NCBI RefSeq assembly: GCF_910592395.1
Contig: NC_088308.1
Location: 19,483,501 to 19,547,500 of the forward strand
Length of the DNA: 64,000 nt
Source of the DNA: Lineus longissimus
Lineage: Eukaryota; Nemertea; Pilidiophora; Heteronemertea; Lineidae
Reading direction: 5' to 3'
Shown piece after piece: positions 61,401 to 64,000 of this stretch. Position 1 is the first letter of the stretch, and every line of letters begins with the position of its first letter. The position numbers and the translations under genes were made by a program. The notes beneath the pieces are model-generated. The model saw only the letters and a program-made list of their open reading frames with translations. It had not been told where the DNA came from and did not search any database.

Positions 61401-63461
61401 GATTTTTAGGTCGTCTTTTGAACAAAATTCGCCTAATTTTCAACCACAACTTGAAGCATGTTACAGTTGTTTTGAATTATTTTTTCAGGTGCAAAAGAGT
61501 TATTCTTTGGTTTCTGGGAACCTTTAAAAGGTCAGTGAATACAAATCTGTTTGTCTAGCAGACGACCTTTCCGTCTTAGATACTTTTTTTATCCGAAATC
61601 CTACAAAGTTTCAATGAACGCTTAGTTAAATCAAAGTCTTAGGCCAACAATTGTAATATGATTCGAAAATCGACAATTTCCCGTTATTCAGGCTCACCTA
61701 GTTAAGTCCAGAGTTTTCCATTTCAGAGCACGATTTCCGATGGGTATTTCTCACGAGATTTTTAATGCAGCAGGGTCTGTCAACAACAATCGGGTGAGTG
61801 ATGGACCATCAGTTAATATTGCCTTATGAAATCAAATTATTGATGAGATTTGGTCGGCTAGGTCATCTTTTGAATGGAATACCTTTTAGACATTTCATGA
61901 CCTCCTTCTACCCAGCGCACAAAAATAGTGGTTGAAATGTAGGCCTGTAGGCTGGTGGAGAGGCATACCAACATGACGGGGAGCGTGTTTCTTCTTTTAA
62001 CACTACATGTATTTTATCTTCTTTTCAAATTCCTTTCAGGTTTATGGAATTTTGGTTATCAGACATGGTGCCTTTACCAAACTGTTGGACTCCGGCCAGG
62101 GGTGTGGCCATGTTGCTTCTACCTTTACTTCTGATGGCTGCTCTATCGTAAGTAACCGTCTTGTGTTTGGTTTTCTTCCTATATGTTTTCGTTTTTGACA
62201 TAGGCAGGAATCCACTGTGGGTACCGTCACAATTTACGGAGCCGGCCGTGTTGTGATAACTTGCGGTTGTCTTTCTAGTCACAATCGGCCGGGCAGGCGG
62301 TAAACGACCACAACCCTGCCGCAGCAGCAGCAGCAGTGGATAGCATCATATAGTTGGATCTTTCTATTTATGAAATATATTTGTTTTTGTTTTTGGAATC
62401 AAACATGATGGTCAAGCGCATTGTTCTTTTTTTGCAGGTCTATAATCTGTGGGTTATTATCAGACAGAATCGGGAGACGAAAACCACTTGTGTTAGTCTC
62501 TGGTAAGCACACGATAGATTATTCTGGCAAAAGTGTTTGCACTCATATGATTTTGGTATAACGTAATCTGTAAGATAGAGTGTATTCTGCTTCTTTCCTG
62601 TCTGACCCGTCTGAGTTTATTTTGCTTCTTTGCCGTAAACGGATAGAAAATCAGCACAAAGTTCAGCACAAAGTTTCGCGATTCTTTACCTCGCCCCGCT
62701 AGAGAGCGAGATGGAAGTTGTCCTGTCTTAAGTGCCTACCGACCATGATGATGTCATGTGAAGAAATGTCTCCCGATAAAAAGCGTCAACAAATTGTTTT
62801 AACCGATCCGTTAGCATGTTAAGATTAGTAAAGTTGAAACATCTTTATCAAGGGTTATGACAGGCTGACATAAATCTTAATGTGGTATTTTCTTGCAGCG
62901 CTGGTGATGTGTGCGGCAAGTGCTGTATTAGCCTTCCTGAGAGGAGGTTCCGCATTCTACATAGCTCTTGCCATGACCTTCTTTTTTGGTGAGTATGATG
63001 ATTGTGGACAACGTGTCTGGCTACGGATCAGAAGATTCCCGGTTCTAATTCTGGGAAGGTCGCATTTTTTCCACAACCTTCGCGGAATCTGATCTAATAC
63101 CATGGATTACAAGAACCATCTTCCCAGGCTTTGCCACCAATCACGTCGATTTGGTTCCCATCCTATTTTGTAGTCATTGATCAATACTGATCGGTTTGAG
63201 AGGGAGAGGGTACAGCTTCATTTTGTCACCGATTATTCTGCATTCGTATCCGATACTCATCCAACTTTTTTGCTGGAGGTTCATTACAGCTTTCTCCACC
63301 TTTTGGCCCGACAAGCAAGTTCACGCTGTATTGATTCTTCTCATTCTCTGCTTGTAACAGGGGCTGGGTTCGGTAGCTATCAAGCAGTCGATTTTGCTTT
63401 AGTCATGGATGTCCTTCCCGAAGAAAAAGAGAAGGGAAAAGATATTGCCGTCTGGCACCAG
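55466..63461 (+). CDS. MFS transporter, 3' end beyond window (16 coding exons, at least 456 aa)
   Basis: Major facilitator superfamily carrier of unknown substrate in a membrane. Coding exons: 55466-55494, 56193-56329, 56604-56684, 58384-58489, 58712-58756, 59176-59203, 59393-59567, 59935-60036, 60249-60325, 60739-60853, 61489-61530, 61727-61793, 62040-62147, 62438-62502, 62899-62988, 63361-63461. All phases join, giving 456 whole codons with no stop. The MFS motif A between helices 2 and 3 is GMKSDRLTCKYGKRRP at 93-108; its second-half counterpart is GLLSDRIGRRKP at 376-387. The loop at about 136-200, after helix 3, has sequons NTS, NHS and NST, fitting an exoplasmic loop. Helix 4-5 sequence contains VPYCALIADKSHPAQRG. 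The last one or two helices are missing. It resembles sugar-type MFS carriers (possibly SLC45-like), but this is uncertain. Confidence 0.87.
56918..57017. repeat. Tandem duplication with 50-base period in an MFS intron
   Basis: The unit at 56918-56967 is repeated directly at 56968-57017 with one visible difference (tttatagc against tttgtagc). It lies in the intron between MFS exons 3 and 4. No function is apparent. Confidence 0.95.
58099..58172 (+). repeat. tRNA-Arg-derived fragment (SINE-like or tRNA pseudogene)
   Basis: The 3' half is a clear tRNA-Arg(ACG) match: ctacggatcagaag forms the anticodon loop and 3' stem, followed by a perfect T arm with B box ccaggttcgagtcctgg. The 5' half does not form a normal D arm, the anticodon stem is mispaired, and the acceptor stem pairs only partly. 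It lies in the intron before MFS exon 4. It is probably a retroposed or decayed tRNA sequence rather than a working tRNA gene. Confidence 0.6.
60625..60680 (+). repeat. Possible retroelement tail remnant
   Basis: A GC-rich patch (gcccgaggaaggcccc, then gggccggaaattcg) stands out in an AT-rich MFS intron. From memory it resembles the conserved end of some reverse-transcriptase-bearing elements in marine invertebrates, where a peptide like EEGP is followed by a Cys or Arg-Ala-Glu stretch. No coding frame or ends are left, so this is a weak call. Confidence 0.2.
63001..63062 (+). repeat. Second tRNA-Arg-derived fragment next to an MFS splice donor
   Basis: The sequence gtctggctacggatcagaag keeps an intact anticodon arm of tRNA-Arg(ACG). 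The T arm ggttctaattctgg is decayed. After it comes gggaaggtcgca, resembling the end of the copy at 58099-58172, which suggests one element family. It begins about a dozen bases after the donor of MFS exon 15 at 62988. Confidence 0.55.
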
Positions 63462-64000
63462 GTGAGAACAAAACAAATATCTCGTATTCACCAAGTCACC
63501 CTAATACAAGGAAATGAATGTCCTGCAAAACTTTCTGGGACCCTGCCAGTGAGCTATAGGGAAGATATGTTTTGTCCTTTTCCCGATATCTTTTCGGTAA
63601 CCAGAGTAGAGTATATTTCACAGCTTCCTGCTTTACCAAAGCAATAGTTACTCCTTACGTTGTCAGGAAAGTCCGCAGCAAGGACCTATTTTGCGATATA
63701 TTTCTTCCGAAACAACTCTGTGGTGTGGTAAGATTGTTATCTCGAGGACTCAGGCGCAGTGAAAAAAAACCCATTCTGATTCCTTCACTCCATGTGATTT
63801 TCATAAATTGGTCATCAACCAAAAACAGCACATTTAAAAAAAGAAAGGTATTTCACAAAGTGCAGTATGAGTAAGTGGGGGAAGCCCACAACAGGAAGAA
63901 CCTTCTAATCACGATATGACCACGCGACATCATCTCAACTAGGTCGATGACTGTTGCGGCCACTGCCAAAGCGCCATCTTAGGCAGATAAAGTAAAGGCA
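63462..64000. other. MFS intron running to the window edge
   Basis: After the donor at 63462 no further exon can be joined with confidence. At least one more exon encoding the last helices and C-terminal tail is expected to the right of the window. The open frames here have no transporter-like hydrophobic segments. Confidence 0.5.

Noticed and set aside
1-64000. CRISPR arrays, bacterial operons, phage attachment sites, rRNA genes
   Set aside because: None seen. The window is intron-bearing animal DNA without regularly spaced repeats or prokaryotic gene organisation.

Overview
The window is nuclear DNA of a bilaterian animal. Genes are split by GT-AG introns, intergenic space is AT-rich and full of decayed repeats, and the proteins are animal families (epsin, LITAF, LRR-TIR receptor, secreted Hedge-domain protein, MFS transporter). 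The frequent short words tacatgta and taggcct, and the intronless LRR receptor genes, fit a marine invertebrate such as a lophotrochozoan, hemichordate or echinoderm. I cannot name the phylum from this sequence alone. All exon models below were built by hand from splice sites and reading-frame phase. The six complete ones run in frame from start to stop, and the seventh runs off the window.

Layout from left to right: epsin on the minus strand (2055-9673, 10 coding exons, 602 aa); a repeat-rich gap; Hedge-like gene A on the minus strand (14820-24958, 16 coding exons, 957 aa); a small LITAF-domain gene on the minus strand (26289-27336); an intronless LRR-TIR-like receptor on the plus strand (29736-32309, 857 aa); Hedge-like gene B on the plus strand (34513-44354, 18 coding exons, 962 aa); a second LRR-TIR-like receptor on the minus strand (45198-47813, 871 aa); a gap of about 7.6 kb with no gene I can support; and the first 16 coding exons of an MFS transporter on the plus strand (55466-63461), whose end lies beyond the window.

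The most interesting content is the pair of Hedge-like genes. Each encodes a large, cysteine-rich, apparently secreted protein. In the middle (about residues 312-410) lies a segment resembling the core of the Hedgehog N-terminal signalling domain, a fold shared with D-Ala-D-Ala metallopeptidases. There is no Hint autoprocessing domain, only one of the three zinc ligands is kept as such, and each protein has a strong proprotein-convertase site ending at residue 678. The genes are clear paralogs: most splice sites and phases are shared, and 52 of 72 residues match by eye across the core. They alternate with two paralogous LRR receptors whose cytoplasmic TIR-like domains lack the usual BB-loop motif. 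Two duplicated families of secreted or surface proteins thus share about 33 kb. Whether they work together cannot be told from sequence.

Epsin (endocytic adaptor), LITAF (endosomal membrane protein) and the MFS transporter look like ordinary housekeeping-type neighbours. Mobile-element traces include a Harbinger-like MITE with a TTA target-site duplication, nested inside a second inverted-repeat structure, another element with 25-bp inverted ends inside an intron of gene B, and two tRNA-Arg-derived fragments around the MFS gene.
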